A DNA stretch of 64,000 nucleotides, from contig OY365811.1 of assembly GCA_959347315.1 (NCBI GenBank), positions 42,722,195 through 42,786,194 of the forward strand, in the 5' to 3' direction. The DNA is from Bimastos eiseni. Taxonomy: Eukaryota; Annelida; Clitellata; Crassiclitellata; Lumbricidae. The translations under genes and the position numbers were made by a program. The notes below the pieces were generated by a model. That model ran no database searches. It was not told where the DNA came from and saw nothing but the letters and a program-made list of their open reading frames with translations. The stretch's first letter is position 1; each line of letters starts with the position of its first letter. This document shows positions 53,526 to 64,000 of the stretch, in pieces.

Positions 53526-55794
53526 CGAGCAGAGGATGGGCGCTCCCGAATGGCTGACGAGCCAGACGACGGGCGTCATCGACTCCACGTCCCGCAACAC
53601 CCTCCACGGGGAACTGATGATGAACCGAGCAGGGATGGTCAGTTCTCCGACGCGTCACCTGTCGGCCGCCAGTGGCCTTCAGAGCAGGATCGCAGCTCGT
53701 AGGGTCTCCCTACACCGGCAGCGCCTCGAGTCCCGCTTCGGTCAGGCGCGAACGAACCTCTCGAAGACCGTTCACTCGATGCAACTCCTGCAGAAGACGG
53801 AGCCAACTGGACTGAAGTCTCTGCAGTCGATCTCAACGCAGACCAACAATGAAGGGGAGGAGGTGAACGGGGAGAGCATCGCAGAGGCGGCCAAGCGGTG
53901 GTCACGGATCCCAGTCCCACGAGAGGTTAAGGCCTCTGGTGCTAGGGAGAAGATCTTAACGGGGTCACCGATCTGTGCCATGAGGAACACAGACGAAGCG
54001 TCGTACGGTATGTTCGCTCCCGGAAATGTCTATTCGCTGATGACGATGTCCATGTCGGAAACGAGGCTCGAGGAGATTCGGTCATCGTCAGCGATGTCCG
54101 TCTGCGTTCGGCCGGTCCTCGAGGCTCAAGAGTCGTGCACCGTGGTGGACGTGAGCATTCTGCGACTGGGGGAGGTGAGGAGAAAGGAGGTGGACGTCGA
54201 CAGCACCCTGGAGAACTGGAAACCGTCGACGGCCGAGATTTCCCTCGTTCCGGAGTCGAAACCGAGATCAAAGAGCAAGAAATCGATAGTCAAGAGGTCA
54301 ACATCGATGGGCAAATCAAAGGAGAAAGTGAAGGAGCCGAAAGAGAAGAAGGAAGACCGTCTGCCCAGTTCGAGAAGGGTCTCAATCATCGATCTCGACA
54401 AAGAGGAGTTCCAGCTGCAGGTCGTGAAGTCGAGAAGTTCCTCCCAAAAGCGCAATGAGAACAGCAATGACCCAGTGCAAAGGGATCCCGACAAGAAAAA
54501 CGGGGAGATGCCCTTCGACAGCACCGGAGCGGGAAGCGGAAGCAACTTCCACGTTCGCTTCTCCCCGCATCTGGACACTCCGGCCGGATCCATCGCCAGC
54601 TCACGAGGAAAGTTCTCCAGCAAGACGATTCCGTCGATGACGTCGACGTCTTCCGGTCCCAAGTACCCAGAGGTGGTGAGGCGCGTGACGGATCAGGCGA
54701 TCACATCCATCGCCAAGTCAGTGATCCTCGGTCTCCCTTCGCAGACGACGATGTCCCACTACGAGACCAACCAAACGATGCCGCCCTACCCCAGCTACCG
54801 TCTCCCGATGTCGTCTCCATCCTACTCGGGGAATTTCCGGTCGTTCCAGAACTACCCTCGGATGCCAACCTCTCTGCCGCAATCTACATTCACGTCGACG
54901 ATGATGAATGGTCACGAGGACAGCGGCGGCTATCGAATGCCCTCGCGCAATGTCTCCCAGTCCTCCATTTCATCGATGATGAACTACCCCAGCGCCTCAG
55001 GCAGCCTCGTGGGGGGAATTTATGCCGCCGGTCGCTACCCTCGCTTCTCTTCCCACAACCACCGGGCGATGTCGAACCATTCGATGCCAAAGGCACGGAA
55101 GGAGTTCGACAATCGCTACTCGCTCAAACAGCTCCATCATACGTACATGTGGGATGGTCCTCCTGTGCAGACGCCGTCCCAGGCGATGGCCCAGAGAAAC
55201 TCCTGGCTGCGCGACTCAACCTCCGCTTACAGCATGCACGACGGCGAGTACGGATCGCGGGACTTGGGGGCATCTGCATCAAGCCTCTCCAACAGCCAGT
55301 TCTGGCACCGTTATCAGAAGAATAAGGGTAGAAACGGTGGAGCCTTTTCCAGCACGTCTTCCACGTCCTCTCTCCACGTTTCGACGTCGCCCTCCAAGTA
55401 TGAGAGACCTTCCCAACGCTTCTCCCTGCTACGTAATAGCGGTGGGACGAGGTCCAGCCTGGAGAACCTTCCCAGCTCCATCATGAGCAAGAAGACAATG
55501 GATTTTGGAAGTGGATTCATTCGCCGACCGATACCATTGGAAACCCGGAAAGGTATCTTCCACCGACCCATGTCAATGGAATCTGGACACGAATTTATCC
55601 GCCGTCCCATGTCAACGGACACCGGAAATGGATTCATGCACCGGCCTATGTCAATGGATACCGGAAGTAGTATGACTCATCGTCCGATGTCAATGGAAAC
55701 CCGAAGTGTTCTGTTCCACCGACCGACGCCAATGGAGAACTACCTTAACAGCAGACGAACGAACACGCACTATAGCGACAACCATTACATGTAA
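53338..55794 (+). CDS. 818-residue basic, Ser/Arg-rich protein of unknown function
   Basis: One uninterrupted frame from ATG 53338 (ACCATGG context, in-frame TGA upstream) to TAA 55792. It has clear coding composition and no visible intron. In order: a short start (MEEQDIYREM); a glutamine tract at about residues 49-62 built from mixed CAG and CAA; a Ser/Arg-rich region; a Lys/Glu-rich stretch at about 305-345 (KSKEKVKEPKEKKEDR); an extended Ser/Tyr/Pro-rich region with many SSPSY-like steps; and from about residue 726 six 13-residue repeats centred on HRPMSMET or RRPMSTDT. No enzyme motif, signal peptide or membrane segment. Likely disordered, perhaps cytoskeletal, but that is only a guess from composition and its intermediate filament neighbour. 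I do not recognise an orthologue. Confidence 0.85.
53485..53526 (+). repeat. CAG/CAA repeat encoding polyglutamine
   Basis: Fourteen codons, CAG and CAA mixed, so the tract is less prone to slippage than pure CAG. Confidence 0.95.
55513..55746 (+). repeat. 39-bp coding tandem repeat (six units)
   Basis: Units of 13 residues: FIRRPIPLETRKG, IFHRPMSMESGHE, FIRRPMSTDTGNG, FMHRPMSMDTGSS, MTHRPMSMETRSV, LFHRPTPMENY. The core (R/H)RPMSM(E/D)(T/S) is kept while flanks drift, which suggests selection on the core. Confidence 0.9.
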
Positions 55795-56515
55795 CTCACG
55801 TCGTCTGGGCGTCAGACGGTCTACGGCGCGCTGCCAAACGACATTCACTGCACTTGTCCATAACCGAAAACAGGGACTCCACATTAAACTAACCTAGGAA
55901 TCAGTACACACAGGAAAGCTGCATTGGAGACCTCAAGCACTCAAAACATATGTACCACTAAGCACCCATAACTTTACGCATCGATATAATCTAGCTTAAG
56001 TAGTTCAACTATGACATCGTAGAACCAAAACTATCGACAGCACAGTTTATCAGTATCTTGGACATTCGACGAGTAAGTAAATTTTACCTCTTGAACTTTA
56101 AGCTCGCATTTTAAACCTGCTTTTTGTATCTGGAAAAAAACTTTTGTTTTAAAAAAGCGAAAACTTAAAAGCGCTTTGAAGATCACAACGTGTATCTAAA
56201 AACGAAGCTCCCTGTAAGCAAGGTGACAACCATTGAACTGGCCCCCCCTCTCTCTCTCTCTCTCTCTGTATCTCTCTGTGTTAGCGCACCACGAAGAAAC
56301 TGCTTGATCAACTGTATCTGTCAAGTCTAGGGTTCATTAAAAGTCAAGAATTTTGTTTAGATATTTGGCATTTTTCCAGTGTGATGTAGGCTAAAATGTA
56401 CATACATGCATATAATACATACATACATACATACATACATACATACATACATACATAGATACATGCATACATACATACATACATACATACATACATACAT
56501 ACATACATACATACA

Positions 56516-56546
<31 letters not shown>

Positions 56547-56950
56547 GCTAGTTGGCCACCTGGAGAGGAGCAAACTTATGCCATACTGCTCTTCGGGGCT
56601 CTGTCTTTGGTCCTCTGCTGCATGTTATTTATTCCACTGTTGTATACTATTTATACCTCTGGGCGTTCCACACTTCTGGTAGAGTGGGGCCCAAGGCCAG
56701 CTTTATGTGGACGAAGACTACAACGTATATCAAAAACGAATCTTCCTTTAAGTAAGACGGCAACTATTAAACTGGCTCCCCTCTCTTAGAGATATCCAAC
56801 TTCGGGTGAACGGGTCGCGTCAGGACAGGTTGGATTCATGTACGTCTTCATATCACTCACGTCTAAATTCGATAAAGACTAAATTCATGTGACAGCAACT
56901 TACCAAGCTTAACTTAAATGACATGCATTTATTAGATCCCTGACCTATTA
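55795..56950. other. 3' region, no gene
   Basis: Probable 3'UTR at first; (CT)n at 56252-56270; (ATAC)n at 56406-56545. 56190-56230 and 56720-56790 resemble each other (AAACGAAGCTCCC, AAACGAATCTTCC, both followed by AAG..GGCAAC and ACTGGC). Confidence 0.5.
56406..56545 (+). repeat. (ATAC)n microsatellite, about 140 bp
   Basis: Near-perfect CATA units on both sides of one GATACATG interruption. Confidence 0.97.
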
Positions 56951-56959
56951 TTTCTCAGC

Positions 56960-57560
56960 GCTTATTGATGACCTTGGTGTGCTGTCGGATCAGGAGCTTA
57001 CCTGCGAACCGCATCTGCGTCGCCTTAGTCGTGATTGTTACTACCAACTTCGTCAATTATATAATGTTGCACGTACGCTAACGGTCAGCGCTGCAACTAT
57101 AGTAGACGCTTACCCAAGCCTTCATTAGAGCACGGCTTTATTACTGTTCAACCTTCTCCCTCTATCCTGGTCAATCGGTTGTTTTGTCTCGATCGTGTAC
57201 TGCGAACTGCAGCGCAACTTATTGACCAAATTCTAAAATATGATCATGTCACAAGATTATGTCGAAAGCTCTTCAGTGACTTCCTGTTCGACAACGCATT
57301 GAGTATGAAGTTGTCTCTGTTCTGCGATGTAAACTTGGCTTTGCACCAGCCTACCTAATAGACCCTAGTCAGCCAATATTATAAGCCCGGTGTTGTCGCT
57401 CTCTGCTTGTGGTTCCATTTGCCCGTGCAACAGCTACATGTATGCAAAATCGTGCATTCTCTGGGTAGGCCCTGAAGTTTGAAACGGCCTATTTGGAGTT
57501 AAGTCTGTTCCTTATATCATGTAGTGGTTCATTGTATGGCCATTTGAAAACTTACCTTCT
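56960..57560 (+). mobile_element. decayed non-LTR retrotransposon 3' part
   Basis: Interrupted frames give LGVLSDQELTCEPHLRRLSR, YYQLRQLYNVARTL and later LYGHLKTYLL, the usual LINE reverse-transcriptase end. Many stops. Confidence 0.6.
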
Positions 57561-57604
57561 TATCCAGGCTGGAGTCGGGAGCTCTCTTGAATAATTACCT
57601 CGAA

Positions 57605-57660
57605 ATGACGATATATATATATATATATATATAAATATATGTACATATATATATCTGTGA
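57605..57660 (+). repeat. (TA)n run
   Basis: ATATATATAT with interruptions. Confidence 0.95.
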
Positions 57661-57749
57661 ATGTATGAATGAGTGCACACTCATAATTATATGTATGCAT
57701 GAATTTTCGCATGCATGTGTGTATGTATGTACTCCCGCGTGCATGTTCG

Positions 57750-57850
57750 AATACGTGCATTTATATAGCGCCTATCGTAGTGGCTCCACAGCGCGGATGA
57801 TCGATCGTTATCGATGACCTGCTTTGAAGCTTGATTCGTCGGTGCTTTGA
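57750..57850 (-). mobile_element. reverse non-LTR tail fragment
   Basis: GTGCATTTATATAGCGCCTA at 57756 is the reverse of the common tail, followed by GCTCCACAGCGCGG. Confidence 0.55.
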
Positions 57851-58117
57851 TATTGATCGATTTCTCTGGAGCATCCGCCGGGAAAAGAAGAGAACACCCA
57901 GAGTTCATTAGCCCAAGATTGGCATGTACGGAAGGCCATTCACGCCATTGGCAAGTATGGCAGGCCATTGTTGTCCTACGTACCGTGGTCGGTGGGCCTG
58001 CTTAGGTGTTGGCAACCATTGAATATCGTGGATGGCATAGGCATGCTGAACATTATTGATATAATACTGGAAATGGTGGTAGACTATTGACTATTGATGG
58101 TGTACCACATGTGCCAT

Positions 58118-58320
58118 GAACATATTCTACCATCGATGCATTGAAGTATATTTCTACCATCAATAACACTGAATATATTTCTATCGTCGATATACTGAAC
58201 GTATTTCTACCATTAGTGTACTGAACATAGTCTATCATAAATAATTATTCTGACCATTTTTCTACCATCAGTGTAGCCTACTGAACATATTCTACCATCA
58301 GTATGTTGAACAACAGTATG
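58118..58320 (+). repeat. minisatellite, about 30-bp units
   Basis: TTTCTACCATCARTGTACTGAACATA units repeated about six times with variation. Confidence 0.75.
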
Positions 58321-58674
58321 CATTGAACCAGTCTGGCCATTGAGTATGGAGGACCAGTGTTGCCAATGGAATGATTGGCCTCTATTGGTGCGATGTCATG
58401 AGTACGGATGACGCCATGTGACGCCATGACTATGTTGCGGTGGAGACAACCTTTGTCGTCTCCAAGGGAAGGATGATGGAAGAGATGGAACAATGATGAG
58501 GAGAAGGACTGGAGTAGAGAAGAGGAATTCTCTTGCTCCGTTTGTATGCGTGTGTATTATTCGTGTACGTACGGATGTATGCGTGCTCGTGAGCGTCGTC
58601 TGTGTGCGTGCGGTTGTAGCCAATCGATTCGCTAGCATACCTGGGTGTTGATGTGTGTATGTACATGTATGTTA

Positions 58675-58725
58675 GTCTGTATATGCGTGTGTGTGTGTGT
58701 GTGTCTGTGTGAGTGTGTGTGTGGC
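58675..58725 (+). repeat. (GT)n microsatellite
   Basis: GTGTGTGTGT with few changes. Confidence 0.95.
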
Positions 58726-58814
58726 CAGTTTGACAATTTGTTGCGGCTGCTGCTCGATGCAACGAAGGAGAAGGAGATGAAGATGTGAGATGGGAGATGA
58801 TGCAGAGGTTGACC

Positions 58815-59150
58815 TTGTCCCTCTCTTTCTCTCTGTCTCTCTCTCTCAATCTCTCTCTGTCTCTCTGTCTGTCTATCTGTCTGTCTCTGTCTGTCTGTCT
58901 GTCTCTGTCTCTCTCTCTATGTCTCTCTCTCTCCGTCTTCGTCTGCCTGCCATTTTATGTTTCTGTTTAGTTCACTTTTTATTCTCTATCCTCATCGTTT
59001 CGTTTCTTTCTCTACCCTGCTATGTCTTTGTTTATCTGTTTATCTGTCTGTCTATTCATCTATCAATATATGTCTGGGTGTCTTATCCACCCACCCATCT
59101 GTCTGTGTCTGTCCGTCCACCTGTCTGTTTGTCCGACTGTCTGTCTCTCG
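58815..59150 (+). repeat. CT/CTGT-rich simple repeat
   Basis: TCTCTCTCT and GTCTGTCTG runs; the open frames over it are artefacts. Confidence 0.95.
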
Positions 59151-59154
59151 GTCT

Positions 59155-59526
59155 TTGACTTGAGACAGAGATGTTCTGCGACAATTCATAAATTATCCAC
59201 GATGCCTCAGCACCGTCGATGACGTGGGCACAGTAGGGCGCCGCTAAACCACCACCATCACCACCACCAGCAGCAGGACCAAGGCCAGCAGCAGTAGGGC
59301 CATAGACTGACCAGCGGCTGAGAGAGGCACGCGCAGTCCAGGCGACCGTATCCTGCCTGCCCATCAGTGGCCGAGTAGCAGCGATCATTCGCGCAGTTGA
59401 CCGCCTCTGATCGTCGCAGTTGGGTCGCTCGATCGCCGCCAAATCCCCGCCATAGACACAGCCTTCGGTTGGGCGCAGCAAGGACACACAGTCCTTGAAG
59501 AAGAAGAAGGAGGAAAATCAGGAGCC
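59155..59526 (+). promoter_or_regulatory. probable promoter/5'UTR of the intermediate filament gene
   Basis: Higher GC than its surroundings, with CACCAC and CAGCAG triplets and GAAGAAGAAGAAGG just before the ATG. No TATA box confirmed. Confidence 0.35.
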
Positions 59527-60131
59527 ATGTCCGATCCTAAGAAGCGAGACCGTACAACGACGGAGAGGTCCAGCTACGAGTCGCGGACCAACTACCGGGC
59601 GGACAGTGGAGGAACGGACGGCGGGAGTGGAGGTCGGTCGGAGTCGGTCTATCGTCCGATGATGACCTCCAGGAATCTCATCATCCAGAGGACGTCCTAT
59701 GGAGGACCAGGCAGCGGACATGGAATGGGCGGCGGGAGAAGCTACTCCATGGAGCGGTCGTCCCAGTACGGCGGTGGGGCCTTCGGGGCTTTTGGGGCAC
59801 CTCCGGGAGCCTACTCGAACGTGACCAGCACCGGGGTGAACAACGTGAGGGTGACTAGGGAAAAGGAGAAGAGGGACATGCAGGATTTGAACGAGAGGTT
59901 TGCCAGTTACATTGAGAAGGTGAGATTCCTAGAGGCGCAGAATAGGAAGCTGGCTGATGAGTTGGAGAAGTTGAAGGCCGGATGGGGAAAGGAGACGAGT
60001 GCCGTCAAGGCTATGTTCCTTGCAGAGTTGGATGAGGCGAGGAAACTGTTGGATGATAATGAGAGGGAGAAGGGAAGGCTGGAGGTGAGGGTGGCGTCGC
60101 TGGAGGAACAACTGGAAGATGCGAGGATCAG
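59527..60131 (+). CDS. intermediate filament protein, first coding exon (partial)
   Basis: ATG 59527 (GAGCCATG) opens 201 codons that end at a donor (AG then GTATAC, 60132). Residues 1 to about 110 are a Gly/Ser/Arg-rich head (SYGGPGSGHGMGGGR). Then the conserved coil 1A start (KRDMQDLNERFASYIEKVRF, LEAQNRKLADELEKLKAGWG) and the beginning of coil 1B (KAMFLAELDEARKLLDDNER). Such proteins form 10-nm cytoplasmic filaments as coiled-coil dimers. The KAGWGKETSAVKAM linker and the style of coil 1 resemble invertebrate cytoplasmic filaments. The rest of the rod lies beyond an intron that runs past the window's right edge; I could not find exon 2 before 64000, nor whether coil 1B has the longer lamin-like form. 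Confidence 0.95.
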
Positions 60132-60197
60132 GTATACAATGCCATTGTTTTAATTATCAGTAATTTTTCATTGTTCTCTTATATTTATGTGCTGCTA

Positions 60198-60231
<34 letters not shown>

Positions 60232-61616
60232 ATTAATATTATAAGTGCTTGTAGTAATAATTAAAATAACGATAATAATATTGATATGATGTATCTCGCT
60301 GTCTATCTCTGTTTGTCTGTCTGTCTTTCTCTCTCTCTCTCTGACTCTGTCTAGTACTGTATCTCAGTGTGTTTATCATCCTCTTCATTGCTGCCTGTCT
60401 CTCTCTCTCTCTCTCTCTCTCTGTCTGGTTCTCTGTCTCTCTCTATCTCTCTGTCTCTCTCACTGTCTGTCTGTCCCTCTCTGTCTAGTTCTCTGTCTCT
60501 GTCTGTCTGTCTTTGTCTGTCTGTCTGTCTGTATGTCTGTCTCTCCCTCTCTCTCTGTTTCTGTCTCTGCCTGTTTCTTTAAGGAGCAACTATTTAGATA
60601 TTCATCTTCGTCCTCCAGAAGAAAATCGATGATCAGTCGGTCGAGGCGTTGTTCCTTCACAGCGATCGAAAAACAATACCAGTCATTTATTTTTCATATT
60701 AAACTGTCCAACGATAACCAAGTTTTATGGCCTTCGTTCAATATGCCAGTTGCCATTACTATTCCTCAGTCCATTCGCCTTTATCGAGTGAATCGGGATT
60801 TAGAGCATGCAATATCTAAAAAATGATCATTTTGACCGGCTATAGATATAATTTATAATCATTATTGGCATCCGTAACCTTTTTCAATTGCGATGGGCAT
60901 ATCATAATTTATTACTGTTATAATATTATTTTGTTGTATCCTTATTATTATTATTTTTTCATATTTTATTACTATTATTATTAATATTATTATTATTATT
61001 TTTTCATTTTTTATTACTATTATTATTAATATTATTATTATTATTTTTATTATTATTATTATTATTATTATCATTATTATTATCATTATTAGTAGTGTTA
61101 TTATAATTGGTACTATAATTATTTTTATTTGGCCTACTACTATTAAAACTGTAAGGCCTACTACTACCACAACTCCAGCCGCTACTACTATTACAACTAT
61201 ACTACAACTATCATAACTACCTCTGTCATTACTGTTTAATAATTATGTCATTATTATGCAGGCATTGTCATAGGTCTATTTGCTACTCTCTCTAAAATTG
61301 TTCTTATTATGTTGTTCTATAATAAGCTTGACTTCTAGAACAGTGTTAAAACCTTGGCGCCGTAAACCTGCCGTAAAAACAGTTTAAATTCCCTTGGGGC
61401 CTTTTTACTGGATATGTTGCGCTATAGTTCAGTTGTCATAAATTCAAGAAATTTTCAATTGAAGGCTAAACGTTCAGGAAATTCTTTAAAAAAAATTATC
61501 AGCTGAATATCAAATGTCTAATCAAAAATAAAAGAAAATAGTCCTGCCATTTGGCTACTTACTAACCTGCACGGACCTTTTTCAGTCTAACAATTATCAT
61601 ACCGTAGGGGCCTACA
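60132..61616. other. intron of the intermediate filament gene
   Basis: (ATT)n at 60200-60235 and 60940-61100, CT-rich run at 60300-60590. No exon found. Confidence 0.6.
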
Positions 61617-63515
61617 CAGTGGCGTAACCAGAGTCAAAATGAAACCCGGGCAGCTGTCCATCTCAAAATTAATCACAAAAATGATAATCCAAAATAGGAA
61701 TTGGTAGACGTCATATTTATTATTACTAACGTGGAAAGTTAGCAACTATTATTATACTAATTCATTGCTTTAGCTGTCAAAATTTTGCTACCGCATAAAA
61801 AATATTCACATTGCTGCATCATAAACTTAACAATAGGGCCTACGCAAACTGTAATCAATCTACAACCAGTTAAGATAGTTGAAACACGTAGCCCATAGTC
61901 TAAAGATCGCCAGAGTTAAGGGGCAACATCCGGCGACTAACGAAATAAACTAAGAAAAATTGCAACTTTGGAGAGATAGCAGTTGCAGCTGCAGCCTGAA
62001 ACTAATTATTTATTCTTATTCTTAATGCCGCTGCTCGTCTGATAGGTGGCATTCCAAAGTTTGCCAATATTTCATGCTTCACTCGGGACACACTTCATTG
62101 GCTCCCTGTTCAACAGCGTATACAGTTTTAAACCATTTCCCTTATGTGCAACTGCCTACTTGGGGTGGCCCCGACATACTTAAGATCTTTCTGCACCTTG
62201 TGTCCTCTTTACCTGCAAGGGGTTCCTTTGCGATCTTCAACTCGCGTCCTTCTTGTTGTTCCGCGCAAGGGCTCTGCCACGGCCCAGTCACAAAGTTTTG
62301 ACTATGTTGGCCACTCAGCTTAGAACTGTCTTCCACAGTCCCTGCGCCTGGAACTACTAACCCTCTCACGGTCTCACCTTGCCAGCTTCGGAAACGCCTT
62401 AAGACTTCTCTGTTCCCAAGCACAGGCGCCAGTTGAGAGCGCTGCTGATTTGAGCGGCGCTATATAAATGCTTGATTACATTACATTACAATTATCCAAG
62501 TATATAAATCATACAGCATTGATAAACAGTTTTAAATACAATTTGATATTAGCTGTATTATGTTCTTGATTGAAACAATAATAAGAATCATAAGAGAAAG
62601 GTGAATTTGATGGTTCTTACTTTAAGTTAAAGCAGCAATTAAGCGCCGTGTCTTCTCGTTCGATCAGGCAGCGCAAAAGCTCAGCAGATGAGTTGTGAAG
62701 AGTTAATCCGTAGTGCAATTCTTTTCAGTTCGCATAATAACTATATACTCGAGTGTCACATAATTATAGGCCTATTATGCCATGCACGTTATTAGACATT
62801 GCCCTAGGCCTGTATGTGGTCAATTCGTTGTGTGGGGCGAGAAACAGGTTTTATTGGGTGTAAATGGTCCACTCCTTCATGGCTGTCAAAAATAATTGAT
62901 TAATAGTCTACGCACATGCGCACAGAGTTGGCCTTCACCATTGCAATTTTATATGCCGTCGATCATGAAGGTAGCCTACTGGAGAACCGGTTATATGGAT
63001 ACACTGAATGAGATGAAGTAAGATGCAGAAGAGGAAATAGGAGCCGCATAGAGGGAGGACGAGACAGCGAAAGGCAGGGAAGAGTGGCTGTGTTACGTGC
63101 TCCTAGATAGGTATTTCAATCCTGCTACATAGGTCGATCCGATAGTCAGAATTAAGAGGCTTCGTCACATATCATTTCAGATCTTGGCCTTTGACTCGAA
63201 GTTAGTTAATGTGCAGTATGTGATTTACGATACCTGGGCTACAATCATCGCATATATATATATAGTATAATTATGTATATACGATAAGTCTGCAGTATGG
63301 CGATACATGCGATGAAGTGCGGGGTAGTCCGCCTACACAAAAGCACATAAACGGATTTGGACAAACTTATAAGTCACACAAGCTGCGTAAGAATCAATGA
63401 AAAACTCGAAATATAGTTTTAAAGTATATTGAAATTCCGGGATAGCTGCAACCCGGGCAGAGAAAACTGCAGTCCGGGCACTGCCCGTAATTGGCCGGGC
63501 ATGGTTGCGACACTG
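61617..63515. mobile_element. hAT-like element of 1.9 kb with perfect 8-bp target duplication
   Basis: The element starts CAGTGGCGTAACCAG and ends GGTTGCGACACTG; it is flanked by GGCCTACA on the left (61609-61616) and GGCCTACA on the right (63516-63523). Imperfect terminal inverted repeats and CCCGGGCA-rich subterminal stretches are seen on both sides. It contains a nested LINE tail (62000-62490). No transposase frame. Confidence 0.72.
62000..62490 (+). mobile_element. non-LTR retrotransposon 3' end nested in the hAT element
   Basis: A frame with AAARLIGGIPKFANI and RDTLHWLPVQQRIQF is the LINE C-terminal block; the element ends GAGCGGCGCTATATAAATGC followed by (ATTAC)n. This is the clearest copy of the tail family. 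Confidence 0.85.
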
Positions 63516-63587
63516 GGCCTACATCACCTTACCCTGTCGCCTCTTTCCTCGATCAGTGTATTAATACGAAATAACCTTACCCAACAG

Positions 63588-64000
63588 CAGTGGTTCTCAA
63601 CCCGTGAGTCGCAATCCACACGGGAGTCGCCCTACGATTTGTAAAGGGTCGTTTGAAACCCTTAGAAATTTGTCCGCATAATTTCTTATTTTTAATTTTA
63701 ATTTTTTTACGATCATCATTTTTACATCAACTACTACAATATAGTGACTTAAAATTAATCTCTACTTTTTTCTTCTACTATGAGTCATTTAATAATAATA
63801 ATAATTGTTTAATACCAGCAGCAAATTATAAATTTTCCTGTTAATGAATGATTGATCATGATGTCATGAAGGAGATGCCTAGATTACAAAATGGTAAGAA
63901 GTAAAAAATGCGGTGAAGGCAGCAATCCAATACCTTTTATAGCTGGGGTTCGCCATAACCCTGGAAATATTATGAGAGGGTCGTGGGGCTAAAAAGGTTG
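63588..64000. mobile_element. hAT-like element truncated by the window edge
   Basis: Starts CAGTGGTTCTCAACCC, a very common hAT terminus; the window ends in AAAAAGGTTG, the first part of the inverted end. The interior is AT-rich with no transposase. Confidence 0.8.

Noticed and set aside
53371..55884. Many additional open frames inside the 818-codon gene
   Set aside because: Shadows of a GC-rich coding sequence in other frames and on the other strand, with unrelated, biased peptides.
56344..56573. Tyr-Met-Val-Cys and His-Thr-Tyr-Ile polymers
   Set aside because: Translations of the ATAC array; similar artefacts at 49.5, 50.8 and 51.4 kb.
58430..59222. Ser/Leu/Val-rich and Thr/His-rich open frames
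   Set aside because: Translations of CT, CTGT and GT repeats.
1..64000. CRISPR arrays, operons, bacterial genes, rRNA or tRNA clusters
   Set aside because: The window is intron-containing animal DNA; tandem arrays lack unique spacers and no complete tRNA or rRNA gene was recognised.

Overview
This window is a nuclear genome fragment from a bilaterian animal, most likely a marine invertebrate. The signs are short exons with GT..AG junctions, long AT-rich introns packed with transposon remnants and microsatellites, and an intermediate filament gene whose rod start looks like invertebrate filaments. The octamer TAGGCCTA recurs across the whole window. I cannot fix the phylum; an ambulacrarian or another non-vertebrate lineage is a guess. 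Nothing here is bacterial or organellar.

Layout. 0-14 kb is mostly repeats: two related terminal exons of an unknown gene family (1-149 and 4669-5117) and several diverged or near-identical duplications. 14.2-25.5 kb (minus strand) is a secreted animal haem peroxidase, reconstructed here as 13 exons whose phases all fit; its first Met exon and its last exon(s) were not found. 26.5-27.2 kb holds a repeat carrying a broken small basic-protein ORF, and a shortened relative of that repeat lies inside the peroxidase at 15.2 kb. 30.9-40.5 kb (minus) is a nucleosome assembly protein of the NAP1 family, with 14 coding exons and 388 codons. Just upstream are CCAAT boxes and an AAGATGGCGG motif that suggest its promoter. 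43.7-46.5 kb (plus) is signal peptidase complex subunit 1 (four exons, 106 residues). 48.9-49.3 kb is a possible small unknown gene with two perfect TGACGTCA sites and one in-frame TGA. 53.3-55.8 kb (plus) is a long intronless ORF of 818 codons for a low-complexity, basic, serine-rich protein with a glutamine tract and six copies of a 13-residue repeat. 59.5-60.1 kb (plus) is the first coding exon of a cytoplasmic intermediate filament protein; its gene runs off the right edge.

The rest is transposon debris: 3' ends of non-LTR retrotransposons (many ending GCGCTATATAAAT), hAT-like elements (one of 1.9 kb with a perfect 8-bp target duplication, one cut by the right edge), a mariner-like MITE, a 275-bp tandem satellite in a NAP1 intron, and many simple repeats. 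The genes are unrelated housekeeping, secretory and cytoskeletal loci and do not form an operon or pathway. The intermediate filament gene and the orphan 818-codon gene are same-strand neighbours 3.7 kb apart, which may or may not mean something.
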